A stretch of DNA of 64,000 bases from Thermodesulfobacteriota bacterium (GCA_040753795.1 JBFMDX010000001.1:186001-250000); one strand, 5' to 3'; counted from the first letter of the stretch, positions 54,142 to 63,258 are shown. Made by a program: numbers and translations. Notes: generated by a model from the sequence alone, not told the origin.

Positions 54142-56820
54142 ATGCCAAAAAAACGTATTGTTTACCTGATCGACGGCACTGCCTATATTCACCGCGGGTA
54201 TCATGCCGTGCGCAGCCTGTCCAATTCCCGGGGGCTGCCCACCAACGCGGCTTTTTCTTTTACCCGCATGCTGATCAAGTTCATGAAGGAACGGCAGCCG
54301 CAGTATGCCGTGGTCCTGTTTGACGCCCGGGGCCCGACGTTCCGTCATGACATCTATAAGGAATACAAGGCCAACCGGGCGGCCATGCCCGAGGACATGG
54401 CCGTGCAGATTCCCTATATCAAAAAGATCGTGGAAGGTTTCCGCATTCCCATGCTGGAGATGCCGGGATTTGAAGCCGACGACCTCATCGGCACCCTGGC
54501 CCGGCAGGCGGTGGCGGCCGGGTTTGAGGTGGTCATCGTCTCCGGGGATAAGGATTTCGCCCAGCTGGTCACCGACCATGTCACCATCTGGGATCCCCTC
54601 AAAGAGATCAGCGTCGATGCGGAGGCCGTGAAAAAGAAACTCGGCATCGAGCCATCCCAGGTCATCGACGCCATGGCCCTGTCCGGGGACACCTCCGACA
54701 ATGTCCCCGGCGTACCGGGCATTGGTGAGAAAACGGCTCTGGGCCTGATCCAGGAATTCGGCTCCCTGGACAGTATTTATAGCCGGGTGGACGAGATCAC
54801 GAAAAAGAAACAAAAGGAAAACCTGATCAGTTTCAAGGATCAGGCTTATTTGAGCCGGCAACTGGTGACCATCGACACCGCCGCGCCGGTGACCTATGAC
54901 GCCAAAGCGTTCATGGTGGCCGAACCGGACAACAATGCTCTGTCGGACCTGTTCGGCGAACTGGAGTTTGCCGCCCTGCAGAAGGAGTTCCCCCGGGAGA
55001 GCGACCTTTCGGGCAAGCAATACACCGCGATTCTGAGAGTGGAAGACCTGGACCGGCTGACGGACCGCCTGGGCCGGGCCCCCGCCTTTTCCCTGGACAC
55101 GGAGACCACCGGCCTTGACACCATGACCGTCCGGCTGGTGGGCCTGTCGTTTTCCCTGAAAGCGGATGAGGCTTTTTATATTCCGGTGGGCCATGATTAT
55201 GACGGCGCGCCAGAACAGCTTGACCTTGAAACAATTGCCGCCCGGCTGCGGCCGGCGCTGGAAAATCCGAATATTCTGAAGGTCGGTCAGAACATCAAAT
55301 ATGACCTGACGATTCTGGCCCGGTACGGCCTGACTGTCCGGGGCCCCATGTTCGACACCATGGTGGCGGCTTACCTCCTCAATCCCGCCCGTCGGGGATA
55401 CGGCCTGGATCAACTCGCCCTGGATTACCTGGACCACCGCATGATCTCTTATGCGGAGGTGACCGGCACCGGCCGGGACGCGATCTGCTTTTCCAAAGTC
55501 GCCATCGATAAGGCCGCGACCTATTCCGGCGAGGACGCGGACATCACCTTCTGCGTCTATCGGCTGCTATCGGAAAGACTTCAGGAAGCCGGCCTGACCG
55601 AATTGTTCGAAAAGATTGAAATGCCCCTGGTGCCGGTGCTGACGGCCATGGAGATGCGCGGTGTCCTGGTCGATCCGGAGGCCCTGCTGGCCCTGTCCAA
55701 GCAGTTCGAGGGACAGCTGGAACAGCTGGAAAAGGAGATCTACGGTCTGGCCGGGGAAGCGTTCAACATCAACTCCCCCCAGCAACTGGGGGTGATCCTG
55801 TTTGAAAAACTGAAACTGCCCACCCAGAAGAAGACGAAAAAAAAGACCGGCTACTCCACCGACGCCGATGTGCTGGAGACCCTGGCCGAGCATCACGAAC
55901 TGCCGGCGGCCCTGTTGCGGCACCGCACCCTGTCCAAGCTCAAATCCACCTATGCCGACGCCCTGTTCGGGTTGATCAACCCGGACACCGGCCGCATTCA
56001 TACCTCGTTTAACCAGACGGCCACGGCCACCGGACGGCTGAGCAGCACCGAGCCCAACCTGCAGAACATCCCCATCCGCACCGAGGAGGGCCGGCTGATC
56101 CGCCGGGCCTTTATCCCGCGGCCCGGCTGGGAGTTCATTTCCGCCGACTATTCCCAGATCGAGCTGCGCATCCTGGCCCATTATTCCCAGGACCCCATTC
56201 TGATCGAGGCCTTTGAAAAGGACGAGGACATCCACACCCGCACGGCCAGCGAGGTGTTCCAGGTCTTTCCGGAGATGATCACCGAGGACGTGCGGCGCCA
56301 GGCCAAGGCCATCAATTTCGGGATTGTCTATGGTATCAGTGCTTTCGGTTTATCCCGGGATCTGGGCATCAGCCAGAAGATGGCTAAAAATTACATCGAC
56401 AGTTACCTGGACCGTTACCGCGGGGTCAGGCAGTTCATGGACGGGGCCATTGAAAGCGCCCGGAAAAACAAGCAGACCCGGACCCTGTTCGGCCGGATCC
56501 GGCACCTGCCGGACATCGACAATTCAAACTTTGCCGTGCGCGGGTTTGCCGAGCGGGCGGCCATCAACACCCCTATCCAGGGCACGGCCGCGGATATCAT
56601 CAAGCTGGCCATGATCGCGGTGGAAAAGGAGCTGACCAGAAGAAAACTGGCGGCCGCCATGCTCTTGTCGGTCCATGACGAGCTGGTGCTGGAGAGTCCG
56701 CCCGAAGAGATCGACACGGTCATCAGCCTGGTCCGTGATATCATGGAGCATGTCTGCGACCTGGCCGTTCATCTGAAGGTGAATATTGCAACTGGCCGGA
56801 ACTGGGCTGACGCTCATTAG
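54142..56820 (+). CDS. polA: DNA polymerase I
   Basis: An 892-residue polymerase with all three domains. The 5' nuclease (about 1-290) starts VYLIDGTAYIHRGYHAVR and includes the SGDKDFAQLV block. The 3'-5' exonuclease keeps its metal acids: SLDTETTGLD, GQNIKYDLTIL and YSGEDADITF, so proofreading should be active. The polymerase has TATGRLSSTEPNLQNIP (motif near A), FISADYSQIELRILAH (A), RRQAKAINFGIVYG (B) and VHDELVLE (C). Start at 54142: GGGAG 7 bases upstream; the longer frame from 54004 lacks one. Confidence 0.97.
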   Translation: MPKKRIVYLIDGTAYIHRGYHAVRSLSNSRGLPTNAAFSFTRMLIKFMKERQPQYAVVLFDARGPTFRHDIYKEYKANRAAMPEDMAVQIPYIKKIVEGFRIPMLEMPGFEADDLIGTLARQAVAAGFEVVIVSGDKDFAQLVTDHVTIWDPLKEISVDAEAVKKKLGIEPSQVIDAMALSGDTSDNVPGVPGIGEKTALGLIQEFGSLDSIYSRVDEITKKKQKENLISFKDQAYLSRQLVTIDTAAPVTYDAKAFMVAEPDNNALSDLFGELEFAALQKEFPRESDLSGKQYTAILRVEDLDRLTDRLGRAPAFSLDTETTGLDTMTVRLVGLSFSLKADEAFYIPVGHDYDGAPEQLDLETIAARLRPALENPNILKVGQNIKYDLTILARYGLTVRGPMFDTMVAAYLLNPARRGYGLDQLALDYLDHRMISYAEVTGTGRDAICFSKVAIDKAATYSGEDADITFCVYRLLSERLQEAGLTELFEKIEMPLVPVLTAMEMRGVLVDPEALLALSKQFEGQLEQLEKEIYGLAGEAFNINSPQQLGVILFEKLKLPTQKKTKKKTGYSTDADVLETLAEHHELPAALLRHRTLSKLKSTYADALFGLINPDTGRIHTSFNQTATATGRLSSTEPNLQNIPIRTEEGRLIRRAFIPRPGWEFISADYSQIELRILAHYSQDPILIEAFEKDEDIHTRTASEVFQVFPEMITEDVRRQAKAINFGIVYGISAFGLSRDLGISQKMAKNYIDSYLDRYRGVRQFMDGAIESARKNKQTRTLFGRIRHLPDIDNSNFAVRGFAERAAINTPIQGTAADIIKLAMIAVEKELTRRKLAAAMLLSVHDELVLESPPEEIDTVISLVRDIMEHVCDLAVHLKVNIATGRNWADAH

Positions 56821-56824
56821 GCCT

Positions 56825-56950
56825 GATGGCTTCGGTAAACGCCCCATGTCAGCGTTGCGCTTCAGCCCTCCTCGTTCGGCGTACTGCCAGTAGAGCTTCA
56901 TTCGTCGGGCTTCGCGCGCCTTGACCTGGAACGTTTCGTGAAGGCTGACT
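56825..56950. repeat. Palindrome family 2, degenerate copy
   Basis: The interior (CAGCGTTGCGC...CCCTCCTCG...GCGTACTG...GCGCGCCTTGA) matches the two tandem elements at 58733-58980. The arms pair with many mismatches, so it appears decayed. It begins right after the polA stop and could help end polA transcription. Confidence 0.6.
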
Positions 56951-57039
56951 CAATATGCATTCTGGCGCTTATAGCGAGTGGTTCCGGAATGATGCATAAC
57001 GACGCTCAAAAAGACTGCCAGGGTTATCGGGTTTTGAAA

Positions 57040-57224
57040 GGTTTTCCGGGAACCTGTTTTTTGAGCGCCATTTGACGCTTTTGGGAAAAAGCCGGTTGGA
57101 AGCGGCGGCGTCAAGAATTTCTCGCTGTTTGAGGGCGTCAGCCCGAGTTCGAGAAATTCAGCCGCCGGTTTCAACCGGCCCCAAAAGGGTCAAGGCGCGA
57201 AGGAAAACGGTTCCTCGGAAAACC
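57040..57224. repeat. Palindrome family 1, copy C
   Basis: A 185-base element. The inner arms 57091-57109 and 57161-57179 pair with two mismatches. The outer arms from GGTTTTCCG at 57040 and CGGAAAACC at 57216-57224 pair over about 45 bases with mismatches. The centre has TTTCTCGCTGTTTGAGGGCG, as in copy A (other strand) and close to B. Confidence 0.8.
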
Positions 57225-57299
57225 ATAGATTCGTTTTTGTGCTATAGCGACCCCATATAGAGAGTGAATGTTTATACGCAGTGCGTTAAGGGTGAAAAC

Positions 57300-58733
57300 A
57301 TGGAACTAAAGCAAATAGATGAAAACCGCTGGGAAATTCCCCGGACCGGGGCCATGCGGGTGCCCGGGATTATTTACAGCAGCAGGGAACTGGTCGAACA
57401 GCTTCGCCGGGAAGAAGCCTGCCAGCAGGTGGCCAACGTGGCCACCCTGCCCGGCATCCTGTCGGCCTCCCTGGCCATGCCCGACATTCACTGGGGCTAC
57501 GGCTTTCCCATCGGCGGGGTGGCGGCCTTTGACATGGCCGAGGGCATCATCTCGCCGGGCGGGGTGGGCTATGACATCAACTGCGGGGTGAGACTGGCCG
57601 CCTGCCGCCTGGATCTGCCGGAGGTGACCGCCCGGGCCGAAGACCTGGCCGACGCCCTTATCGCCGCCATTCCCTGCGGCGTGGGCGCCACCGGCGGCCT
57701 GAATCTTTCCTATGTCGAGGAACGACGGGCCATGGCAACCGGCGCGCCCTGGGCAATCAAACGGGGGTTGGGCGAGGAGGGGGATATCGACCGCACCGAG
57801 GATGGCGGCTGCATGGCCGGGGCCGACCCCGAGGCGGTCAGCGACCGGGCCCTGGAACGGGGGAAAAAGCAGCTCGGCACCCTGGGGTCGGGCAACCATT
57901 TTATCGAAGTCGGTGTAATCGAAGAGATATTCGACCAGCGGGCGGCCGTCCGCATGGGCCTGCACCAGGACCAGGTGACGCTGATGTTTCATTCCGGTTC
58001 CCGGGGCCTTGGCCACCAGGTCTGCGACGATTATCTGGCGGTCATGGCCAAAGCCGTCCGCCGGATGCCCATCGATCTGCCGGACCGGCAGCTGGCCTGC
58101 GCGCCCATCGACTCCGACGAGGGCCGGCGCTATTTCGCGGCCATGGCCTGCGCCGCCAATTTCGCCTGGATCAACCGCCAGGTGCTGCTGCACGAGGCCC
58201 GCGAAGTCTTCTGCCGGGTGTTTCGAAAAGGACCGGCCGAGGTCGGGCTCCGCCAGATTTACGACGTCTGCCACAATATCGCCAAGAAAGAGGAGCACCT
58301 GGTGGACGGGAAGAAGCGGCTGGTGTGCGTCCACCGCAAAGGCGCCACCCGGGCTTTGCCCGCCGGGCATCCCTCACTGTGCCATGAGTACCAGGACGTG
58401 GGCCAGCCGGTGCTGATCCCCGGCGACATGGGCACGGCTTCTTATGTGCTGGTGGGCGGCCAGAACGCCCTGACCGACACTTTCGGTTCCACCTGTCATG
58501 GCGCCGGCCGGGTGCTGAGCCGGACAGCTGCCAAAAAATCGGCCCGGGGACGGAATCTGTTCGACGAAATGGCCCAGAGAGGCGTGACCCTGCGCTGCGC
58601 CGGCCGAGCCACCGTGGCCGAAGAGATGCCCGAGGCCTACAAGGACGTGGACGCGGTGGTGGACGTGGTCCATCGGGCCGGCGTGTCCACGAAGGTGGCG
58701 CGGATACGGCCATTAATCGTCATTAAAGGCTGA
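57300..58733 (+). CDS. rtcB: RNA 3'-phosphate/5'-OH ligase, RtcB
   Basis: A 477-residue ligase that joins 2',3'-cyclic phosphate or 3'-phosphate ends to 5'-OH ends using GTP and manganese. Signatures: VGYDINCGVRLAACR (metal Cys), GTLGSGNHFIEVGVI, HSGSRGLGHQVCDDYL and the guanylated-His block STCHGAGRVLSRTAAKK. AAGGGTG lies 5 bases or so before the ATG. The upstream frame begins at 57264 but has no ribosome site. No archease or RtcA gene is near. Confidence 0.95.
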   Translation: MELKQIDENRWEIPRTGAMRVPGIIYSSRELVEQLRREEACQQVANVATLPGILSASLAMPDIHWGYGFPIGGVAAFDMAEGIISPGGVGYDINCGVRLAACRLDLPEVTARAEDLADALIAAIPCGVGATGGLNLSYVEERRAMATGAPWAIKRGLGEEGDIDRTEDGGCMAGADPEAVSDRALERGKKQLGTLGSGNHFIEVGVIEEIFDQRAAVRMGLHQDQVTLMFHSGSRGLGHQVCDDYLAVMAKAVRRMPIDLPDRQLACAPIDSDEGRRYFAAMACAANFAWINRQVLLHEAREVFCRVFRKGPAEVGLRQIYDVCHNIAKKEEHLVDGKKRLVCVHRKGATRALPAGHPSLCHEYQDVGQPVLIPGDMGTASYVLVGGQNALTDTFGSTCHGAGRVLSRTAAKKSARGRNLFDEMAQRGVTLRCAGRATVAEEMPEAYKDVDAVVDVVHRAGVSTKVARIRPLIVIKG

Positions 58734-58857
58734 TACCGATTTCAAATCAAAGCCCTCTCTGCGTTGGCTGCGTCGTCGGCTCCTCGACGTATTATCAATA
58801 CGCCTGCGCCGCCTCCTCCTGGCCGCCTTGAGATCATCTTTGATTTGAAATCGGTAT
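58733..58857. repeat. Palindrome family 2, element 1
   Basis: A 125-base element. Its 20-base arms (58733-58752 and 58838-58857) are a perfect inverted pair. The interior pairs in part: a GCGTTGGCTGC side and a GGCCGCCTTGAG side around a GTATTATCAATAC turn. It starts on the last base of the rtcB stop. Confidence 0.85.
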
Positions 58858-58858
58858 A

Positions 58859-58980
58859 CCGGCAAAGCGCAAAGCCCGATATCGGCGTTGCGCTGTATCC
58901 CTCGTCACTGCTGCGTACAAACAGTACGCCTCACTCCTCGGGATTGGCGCGCCTTGATCTTGGGCTTTGCGCTTTGCCGG
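58859..58980. repeat. Palindrome family 2, element 2
   Basis: A 122-base element one base after element 1. Arms 58859-58877 and 58962-58980 pair perfectly over 19 bases and have a different sequence from element 1 (CCGGCAAAGCGCAAAGCCC). The interior keeps the family pattern (GCGTTGCGCTG, CCCTCGTCACTG, CAGTACGCCTCACTCC, GCGCGCCTTGATC). Confidence 0.85.
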
Positions 58981-59526
58981 CAGGGTTATGAATTTTTTCG
59001 GAAGTTGCCTGTTTTCTCTTCGGTTGAACCGTCCGGAATAGTCGGTAGGGCGACATAGTTAATCTCCCCCGTCGCTGCTTTCCTTATTAATATGGCGGTT
59101 GGCCCTCATAAATCCTTTCGGTCGGGATCCGGATACCGGTTTTACGCCGGAAACGGTATTTAACTGTTTTGATAAATTATGTATTTTATTGTTTTCCGCG
59201 CCTTGATGTCTGCCCGGGCGCTTCGTTCAGGCGGCAGAGATGAGGCGCACCGGCCGGCCGGGCGACAAGAAACTTGAAGCCTTTTCTGATGCCTTTGGGG
59301 ATAACCCGCCGCTTTTCCATTCTTTTCCTTTTTGGGGAAAAAATACCATATATTGAATTTTTTGGTTGACAGATCACAATATGTTGGGATAGGTTGAAGT
59401 CCATTCCAGACAAAAAATCATTTCGACTACCTTTTGGATTTATGCAATGAATCGGATCAGAGCCGTTGATGGTACTGATTGCTATCAATATTATTCATTA
59501 TGCAGCCGGTCATAAGGAGGCCCCAA
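58981..59526. other. Upstream region of nrdD
   Basis: From 58981 the sequence is AT-rich. 58981-59340 shows nothing I can name. The NrdR-like boxes and a TTGACA box follow at 59343-59394. No gene is seen; a 100-codon minus-strand frame at 59186-59488 lacks support. Confidence 0.5.
59343..59394 (+). promoter_or_regulatory. NrdR-like box pair over the nrdD promoter
   Basis: Two 16-base sites, ataCcATATATTGaat (59343-59358) and tcaCaATATgTTGgga (59374-59389), each match about 12 of 16 positions of the known NrdR box (acaCwAtATaTwGtgt). Their starts are exactly 31 bases apart, three DNA turns, the usual NrdR spacing. TTGACA at 59366-59371 lies between them, and the second box covers the spacer up to a weak -10 (GATAGG, 59388-59393). 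Repression by NrdR-dATP is inferred. Confidence 0.65.
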
Positions 59527-61698
59527 TTGTTTGAAAGCATCAAGAAGCGAGACGGCAGGGTGTGCGGGTTTGATTCACGGAAGATTACCAACGCCATCGC
59601 CAAAGCCGGTGAAGCAACGGGTGAATTCGACATTCAGGTGGCGAGAAAACTGACGCTCAAGGTACTGGCCATGGCCGAGCAGATGGGGCTGGGCCCGATA
59701 CCCGAGGTGGAGGAGATTCAGGACATTGTCGAGCGGGTCCTGCTGGACTCTCCTTTTTTAAAGAGCGCCAAGGCCTATATCCTTTACCGGGAACAGCACG
59801 CCCAGATCCGGCAGATCGCTACCCGGGCCAGCGTCAAGCTGGTGGAAAGCTATATCGATAACGCTGACTGGAAAATCAAAGAAAACAGCAATATGAGCTA
59901 CTCGCTCCAGGGGCTGAACAACTACATCTCGTCGGACGTCACCTCGGAATACTGGCTCAACCGGGTCTATCCGCCCAAGGTCCGGGAGGCGCACAAGAGC
60001 GGCGATATCCATATCCATGACCTGAGCCTGCTGTCCGTGTATTGCGTGGGCTGGGACCTGCAGGACCTTCTGCTTCAGGGGTTCCGTGGGGTGAAAGGCA
60101 AGGTGGAGAGTTCGCCGCCCAAGCATTTCCGGTCGGCCTTGGGGCAGATCGTCAATTTTTTCTACACGCTTCAGGGAGAAGCCGCCGGCGCCCAGGCGAT
60201 TTCCAACTTTGACACCCTGCTGGCGCCGTTTGTGCGCCATGACAAGCTGGATTATGAGGAGGTCAAGCAGGCCCTTCAGGAGTTCGTCTTCAACATCAAT
60301 ATTCCTACCCGGGTGGGCTTTCAGACGCCGTTTACCAATCTTACCATGGATCTGAAGGTTCCGGGGACGCTCCGCGACCAGCCGGTCATCATCGGCGGCA
60401 AATACAGCGAGAAAGAAACCTACGGCCAGTTTCAGGTGGAAATGGATCTCATCAACCGGGCTTTTGCCGAAGTCATGATGGCGGGCGACGCCAGAGGGCG
60501 GGTGTTTACCTTCCCGATCCCGACCTATAATATCACCAAGGATTTTGACTGGGACAACCCCAACCTTGACGCCATCTGGCGAATGACGGCCAAGTACGGC
60601 ATTCCCTATTTCTCCAATTTCATCAATTCCGATATGTCGCCCGAAGACGCCCGCTCCATGTGCTGCCGGCTGCGACTGGACAACCGTGAGCTCAACAAGC
60701 GGGGCGGTGGCCTTTTTGGCGCCAACCCCCTGACCGGATCCATCGGCGTGGTGACCATCAACCTTCCCCGGATCGCCTATGAGGCCAGAACCCGGGAGGA
60801 CTTCTTCAACCGACTGGCGGAACTGGTGACCCTGGCCAAAGACAGCCTGGTGATCAAGCGCAAAGTGCTGGAAGCATTTACCGAAAGTAATTTATACCCC
60901 TACGCGAAATTTTATCTGACCAAAATCAAGGAATCCTCCGGATCCTACTGGAAGAACCATTTTTCCACCATTGGCATTGTCGGCATGAACGAGGCCTGCC
61001 TCAATTTTCTCGGGGTGGATATCGCCAATGGCGCCGGTCAGGCCTTCTCCCTAGAGGTCATGGACTTTTTGCGGGACACGCTTTCCGGGATCCAGAAGGA
61101 AACCAAGGACATCTTCAATCTGGAAGCCACCCCGGCCGAAGGAACCGCCTTTCGGCTGGCCATGCTGGACAAGCAGCGCTATCCGGACATCATCTGCGCC
61201 AACGAATGCGGCGATCCCAGCAGCTTTCCTTTCTATACCAATTCCACCCAGCTGCCGGTAAATTACACGGATGATATTTTTGAAGCGCTGATGCTTCAGG
61301 ACAAGCTTCAGACCAAGTATACCGGCGGTACGGTTTTCCATGTGTTCCTGGGAGAACAGGTGGAGGATACCGAGGGCGCCAAGGCCCTGATCCGGAAAAT
61401 CGCCGAGAACTTCCATTTGCCTTATTTTACCCTGACGCCGACCTTCAGCATCTGCCCGGAACACGGCTACATGAGCGGCGAACAGCCGGTCTGCGCCGCC
61501 TGCGGATGCGAGACCGAGGTATACTCCCGGGTGGTGGGATATCTGCGGCCGGTGACCCAGTGGAACGACGGCAAGCAGGCCGAATTCGTCATGCGCAAGG
61601 TCTTTGACGCCGGCGTCCGGCATGACATACCCGTCATGGCGACGGCGTCTGCCGAGGACAAGAAGACCTATGAGCAGACGCTCTCCATCGTGCAGTAA
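59527..61698 (+). CDS. nrdD: Anaerobic ribonucleoside-triphosphate reductase
   Basis: A 723-residue class III reductase that makes dNTPs with a glycyl radical. An ATP-cone is at the N-terminus (FESIKKRDGRVCGFDSRKITNAIAKAG), the catalytic barrel follows, and a C-terminal zinc unit CPEHGYMSGEQPVCAACGCE ends in RVVGYLRP, with the radical Gly at about residue 671. The start is TTG 59527: AAGGAGG lies 6 bases upstream, whereas the ATG at 59500 lies before that site. NrdR-like boxes precede it. NrdG follows 21 bases after the stop. Confidence 0.95.
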   Translation: MFESIKKRDGRVCGFDSRKITNAIAKAGEATGEFDIQVARKLTLKVLAMAEQMGLGPIPEVEEIQDIVERVLLDSPFLKSAKAYILYREQHAQIRQIATRASVKLVESYIDNADWKIKENSNMSYSLQGLNNYISSDVTSEYWLNRVYPPKVREAHKSGDIHIHDLSLLSVYCVGWDLQDLLLQGFRGVKGKVESSPPKHFRSALGQIVNFFYTLQGEAAGAQAISNFDTLLAPFVRHDKLDYEEVKQALQEFVFNINIPTRVGFQTPFTNLTMDLKVPGTLRDQPVIIGGKYSEKETYGQFQVEMDLINRAFAEVMMAGDARGRVFTFPIPTYNITKDFDWDNPNLDAIWRMTAKYGIPYFSNFINSDMSPEDARSMCCRLRLDNRELNKRGGGLFGANPLTGSIGVVTINLPRIAYEARTREDFFNRLAELVTLAKDSLVIKRKVLEAFTESNLYPYAKFYLTKIKESSGSYWKNHFSTIGIVGMNEACLNFLGVDIANGAGQAFSLEVMDFLRDTLSGIQKETKDIFNLEATPAEGTAFRLAMLDKQRYPDIICANECGDPSSFPFYTNSTQLPVNYTDDIFEALMLQDKLQTKYTGGTVFHVFLGEQVEDTEGAKALIRKIAENFHLPYFTLTPTFSICPEHGYMSGEQPVCAACGCETEVYSRVVGYLRPVTQWNDGKQAEFVMRKVFDAGVRHDIPVMATASAEDKKTYEQTLSIVQ

Positions 61699-61719
61699 GC
61701 GGAATATGGGCGGCTGATC

Positions 61720-62409
61720 ATGCTTATTGGCGGCCTGCAGAAAACCACCGTTATCGATTACCCCGGGAAGGTCAGCTGTGTGCTGTTCTGCGCCGGCTGC
61801 AACTTCCGTTGCCCTTATTGTCATAATCCGGACCTGATTTCCGTGGCCGGCGATCCTTTCATGTCCCTGGACCAGTTTTTCGATTTCCTCTCCCTTCGCC
61901 GGGGTTTTCTGGACGGGGTGGTCGTCACCGGCGGAGAGCCCACCCTGGATGACGGGATCCTGTCCCTGTGCCGGAGGATCAAGGAGAAGGGGATGGCCGT
62001 CAAGCTGGACACCAACGGCAGCCGGCCGGCCATGCTGGACAAATTGCTGGACGCGGGCGTGATCGATTATATCGCCATGGACATCAAGACCCGGCCCGCC
62101 AATTACACCCTGCTGGCCGGAAAGAACTTCGACTGCGACCGGATCCGTTCCAGCATCAAGATCATCAAGCATTCCGGTTTGCCCTATGAATTCAGAACCA
62201 CCTGCGCCCGGCCGTTTGTGGATGAGGCCATTATGGAAAAAATTTCCGATCTCGCGGCCGGCGCGCCGCTGTATGTCCTGCAGCGGTGCCGCACAAAGCG
62301 GATGCTTGCCCCGGAGTTTTTCGCGGGCAGGGAGCCGTTCGCGGACTGGGAACTGGATAGGTTCCGGGAAATTGCCGCCGGAAAAGTGGGGCGGTGTTAT
62401 ATTCGGTGA
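61720..62409 (+). CDS. nrdG: Anaerobic ribonucleotide reductase activating protein, NrdG type
   Basis: A 229-residue radical SAM protein that installs the glycyl radical on NrdD. The cluster motif CNFRCPYC is at about residues 27-34 (CxxxCxxC), in FCAGCNFRCPYCHNPDL. GGVVVTGGEPTLDDGIL is the SAM-binding GGE block. It opens with IGGLQKTTVIDYPGKVSCVLFC, typical of NrdG-like activases. It is longer than E. coli NrdG (about 154 residues), like many anaerobe versions. It immediately follows nrdD on the same strand. Confidence 0.92.
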   Translation: MLIGGLQKTTVIDYPGKVSCVLFCAGCNFRCPYCHNPDLISVAGDPFMSLDQFFDFLSLRRGFLDGVVVTGGEPTLDDGILSLCRRIKEKGMAVKLDTNGSRPAMLDKLLDAGVIDYIAMDIKTRPANYTLLAGKNFDCDRIRSSIKIIKHSGLPYEFRTTCARPFVDEAIMEKISDLAAGAPLYVLQRCRTKRMLAPEFFAGREPFADWELDRFREIAAGKVGRCYIR

Positions 62410-62433
62410 CATATTAAACGCTGTGGTGCCTGT

Positions 62434-63189
62434 ATGACCTTACAACGAGGAGACCGAAAGAAAACCGCCAGGGATTATCTGATTTTCGCCCTGGATGTGC
62501 CTGATGCTGACAAGGCCCGGAGGTATATCCGGATGCTTCGCGGCCGGGTCGGTCTGTTCAAGGTCGGGTTGGAACTGTTTGTCCGGGACGGCCGCCAGGT
62601 CATTGACGAGATAAGGACCAGTGGCGATGCCGATATCTTTCTGGATTTGAAACTCCATGACATCCCGGCCACGGTCTTCCGGGCCATGAAAAACATCGCC
62701 GACATGGGGGTGAGGCTGACCACGGTGCATTGCGCCGGTCAGAAGGACATGCTCCGGGCGGCGTTGGACGGCGCCGACGGCCGGGTGGGAGTGTTGGGAG
62801 TGACCGTGCTGACCAGCGTCACTGCCGAAGACGTCCTGGAGGCGGGCTTCGCCGACATTTACGCGCGGGATGTTTCGCTGCTGGTAGCAAAACGGGCCGC
62901 CATGGCGGCCGAATGCGGGCTGGACGGGGTGGTCTGTTCGCCGTTGGAGGCGGCGGCCGTTAAAGCGGCGCACGGTCAAGGATTTATGGCCGTAACGCCG
63001 GGCGTCCGTCCCTCCTTCGGAGCGGTGGCCGGTGATGACCAGCGCCGGGTCATGACGCCGGCCGAAGCCGTCAGAAACGGGGCGGATTATATCGTTATCG
63101 GCCGACCCATCCGCGACGCCGCTGATCCCGGCCAGGCGGCCGACGCGGTCTGCAGGGAAATCGAAGCGCTCCTCACGGCCGGCAAGTGA
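62434..63189 (+). CDS. pyrF: Orotidine 5'-phosphate decarboxylase
   Basis: A 251-residue TIM-barrel enzyme, the last step of UMP synthesis. The catalytic block DIFLDLKLHDIPATV (D-x-K-x-x-D-I-P, about residues 70-78) is intact, and GADYIVIGRPIRDAADP is the phosphate-binding end. It opens YLIFALDVPDADKA. The start is 24 bases after the nrdG stop; GAGGAG lies within the first codons, so a start slightly downstream cannot be excluded but no other Met fits. It is probably in one unit with nrdDG. Confidence 0.95.
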   Translation: MTLQRGDRKKTARDYLIFALDVPDADKARRYIRMLRGRVGLFKVGLELFVRDGRQVIDEIRTSGDADIFLDLKLHDIPATVFRAMKNIADMGVRLTTVHCAGQKDMLRAALDGADGRVGVLGVTVLTSVTAEDVLEAGFADIYARDVSLLVAKRAAMAAECGLDGVVCSPLEAAAVKAAHGQGFMAVTPGVRPSFGAVAGDDQRRVMTPAEAVRNGADYIVIGRPIRDAADPGQAADAVCREIEALLTAGK

Positions 63190-63258
63190 AGGCCGTCCAT
63201 GTTCCCCGGGCCGGATGGTCCGCCGTCGTGATGAAAACAAGGGTTTTCAAAACATGGA

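Larger units (their letters stand above)
56821..57299. other. Repeat-filled region between polA and rtcB
   Basis: A 479-base gap with no gene. It holds a degenerate copy of palindrome family 2 (56825-56950) and copy C of palindrome family 1 (57040-57224). The ribosome site AAGGGTG of rtcB lies at the end. Confidence 0.7.

Noticed and set aside
50162-57174. Small frames at 50162-50626 and 56950-57174 (minus) that share a FLELGL...KF peptide
   Set aside because: The shared peptide is just the translation of the palindrome core; no ribosome site or wider similarity supports coding.
49371-57224. Integron attC sites as an explanation of palindromes with variable arms
   Set aside because: The RYYYAAC and GTTRRRY ends are absent and there is no integrase or gene cassette order.
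58764-58991. 75-codon plus-strand frame across the tandem palindromes
   Set aside because: It consists only of repeat sequence.
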